Shown one piece after another: positions 6,970 to 7,328 of a stretch of DNA of 7,328 bases. The DNA is taken from contig CAIOLH010000055.1 of assembly GCA_903859115.1 (NCBI GenBank), positions 1-7,328 of the forward strand, given 5' to 3'. The notes below the pieces were generated by a model. It had not been told where the DNA came from, ran no database searches, and saw only the letters and a program-made list of their open reading frames with translations. Numbering within the stretch: position 1 is the first letter of the stretch; every line of letters begins with the position of its first letter. Source of the stretch: an uncultured Opitutia bacterium. GTDB taxonomy: Bacteria; Verrucomicrobiota; Verrucomicrobiae; Opitutales; UBA953. The translations under genes and the position numbers were made by a program.

Positions 6970-6992
6970 GAAAAATGGCCTTAATCTGTCAA
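6965..6992 (-). promoter_or_regulatory. Promoter-like TTGACA element overlapping the start of the pterin dehydratase gene
   Basis: The minus strand has a perfect TTGACA (6992 to 6987). Sixteen bases further, CATGAT (6970 to 6965) is a 4-of-6 match to TATAAT. If real, transcription would begin near 6958, inside the annotated gene and right at the second ATG (6957), giving a leaderless transcript. This conflicts with the ribosome binding site before 6969, so one of the two signals is likely chance. Confidence 0.18.
6979..6983 (-). promoter_or_regulatory. Ribosome binding site (TAAGG) of the pterin dehydratase gene
   Basis: On the minus strand TAAGG lies nine bases before the ATG at 6969. It is the only well-placed Shine-Dalgarno-like sequence I found ahead of a gene in this window, and it favours 6969 over 6957 as the start. 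Confidence 0.45.
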
Positions 6993-7028
6993 TGGTTTGC
7001 CTAAGGAATAGACCCTATTGTGAATAAA

Positions 7029-7110
7029 CTTGCGGAAATGGGAATAAAGAGTCTCTGTATCGGCCAGGCTTGTTCTGAAAATAACCAAACCAAGAACAAT
7101 GCCCCGCAAG
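7029..7110 (+). promoter_or_regulatory. Possible structured RNA leader upstream of the RRM gene
   Basis: CTTGCGG (7029-7035) is perfectly complementary to CCGCAAG (7104-7110). Inside it, GGC-TTGTTCT (7067-7076) pairs with AGAACAA (7093-7099) and, after one bulged T, GCC (7101-7103). The inner helix therefore has ten pairs around a 16-base, A-rich loop, and its 3' arm ends exactly where the outer 3' arm begins, so the two helices could stack. The strand between the 5' arms (7036-7066) has no strong fold of its own by eye. Position and orientation suggest a 5' leader of the RRM gene, but the pairing could equally belong to a separate transcript or be chance. Confidence 0.25.
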
Positions 7111-7204
7111 AATCCGGTGAGTTGACGGTCGCTAAGACGGCAAATCGAAATCCAAGAAGGAAACGGGGAATGCGGTGAAGGTCATAAAACAGAAAACAAC
7201 ATAT

Positions 7205-7328
7205 ATGGAAAATAAGTTATTCGTAGGCAACCTACCTTGGGCTGCTACTGAATCCGACATCCGCGCACATTTCTCCCAAGCGGGCGAAGTGGTGAGCGTG
7301 GAAGTAATGATGGATAAGTTCACAGGTC
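7205..7328 (+). CDS. RRM-domain RNA-binding protein, N-terminal part (3' end outside window)
   Basis: The first 41 codons of a protein beginning MENKLFVGNLPWAATESDIR and running off the window end. LFVGNL is the RNP2 motif of an RNA recognition motif, followed by the expected first helix (ATESDIRAHFSQAG) and second strand (EVVSVEVMMDKFTG); RNP1 would lie just beyond the window. Bacterial proteins of this kind are small, single-RRM, cytoplasmic RNA-binding proteins, known from cyanobacteria and several other phyla and often linked to cold or stress responses. The start ATG at 7205 places RNP2 five residues in, as usual. There is no Shine-Dalgarno sequence; the bases just upstream are A-rich and unstructured. 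An upstream in-frame GTG (7175) would add a short basic stretch and is less likely. Confidence 0.88.
   Translation, partial: MENKLFVGNLPWAATESDIRAHFSQAGEVVSVEVMMDKFTG

Larger units (their letters stand above)
6970..7204. other. Divergent intergenic region between the pterin dehydratase and RRM genes
   Basis: At 235 bases this is the only sizeable non-coding stretch in the window, and it must hold promoters for both directions. It contains a short inverted repeat AATAG-ACC-CTATT (7007-7019), a pair of nested complementary arms (listed separately at 7029-7110), and an A-rich segment just before the RRM start (7186-7200). TTGTGA (7018-7023) and TTGACG (7122-7127) could be -35 boxes, but neither has a convincing -10 at normal spacing. 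Two tiny reading frames occur, MPRKNPVS at 7099-7125 and ATG-CGG-TGA at 7170-7178; neither has supporting evidence. The frame of the RRM gene is open upstream only back to a TAA at 7133-7135. I recognise no known riboswitch or small RNA. Confidence 0.6.

Noticed and set aside
7099..7125. Eight-codon reading frame MPRKNPVS as a leader peptide
   Set aside because: It has no ribosome binding site, no attenuator-type codon run, and lies partly within the pairing arms; no evidence for translation.

Overview
The window is an ordinary-looking stretch of bacterial chromosome with dense housekeeping genes. Base composition looks balanced (near half GC by eye). Gene order, protein style (a Xer recombinase, a kinase-fused ArgA, an RRM protein) and the near absence of Shine-Dalgarno sequences fit a Gram-negative lineage such as Verrucomicrobiota (Opitutae-like). 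That placement is an inference from family resemblance only and is held with moderate-to-low confidence.

Layout. Positions 1-3453 (+) are the distal end of a respiratory complex I operon: the 3' end of nuoL, then complete nuoM and nuoN, spaced 3 and 12 bases apart. At 3450-4397 (-) a XerD-type tyrosine recombinase converges on nuoN, with the two stop codons overlapping. A spacer of about 50 bases separates xerD from the divergent argA (4448-5773, +), a bifunctional-architecture N-acetylglutamate synthase of 441 residues. argA abuts tail-to-tail a two-gene minus-strand unit read as pterin-4a-carbinolamine dehydratase (6970-6670 direction) followed by a family-4-like uracil-DNA glycosylase (6670-5774), joined by a TAATG stop/start overlap. 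A 235-base divergent spacer (6970-7204) then leads to the 5' end of an RRM RNA-binding protein gene (7205 onward, cut by the window end).

How the genes work. NuoL/M/N are the three antiporter-like, proton-pumping membrane subunits of NADH:quinone oxidoreductase. XerD resolves chromosome dimers, ArgA opens arginine biosynthesis, the UDG removes uracil from DNA, and the pterin dehydratase recycles a hydroxylated pterin. These are unrelated functions packed closely together.

The points most worth a second look are: the glycosylase, which keeps the family fold motifs but has lost three of the four iron-sulfur cysteines; a nested pair of complementary arms in the leader of the RRM gene; and the two convergent gene pairs with no intergenic DNA. 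I did not see a defence system, mobile element, CRISPR array, tRNA or rRNA. I do not think the window holds a clearly new multi-gene system.
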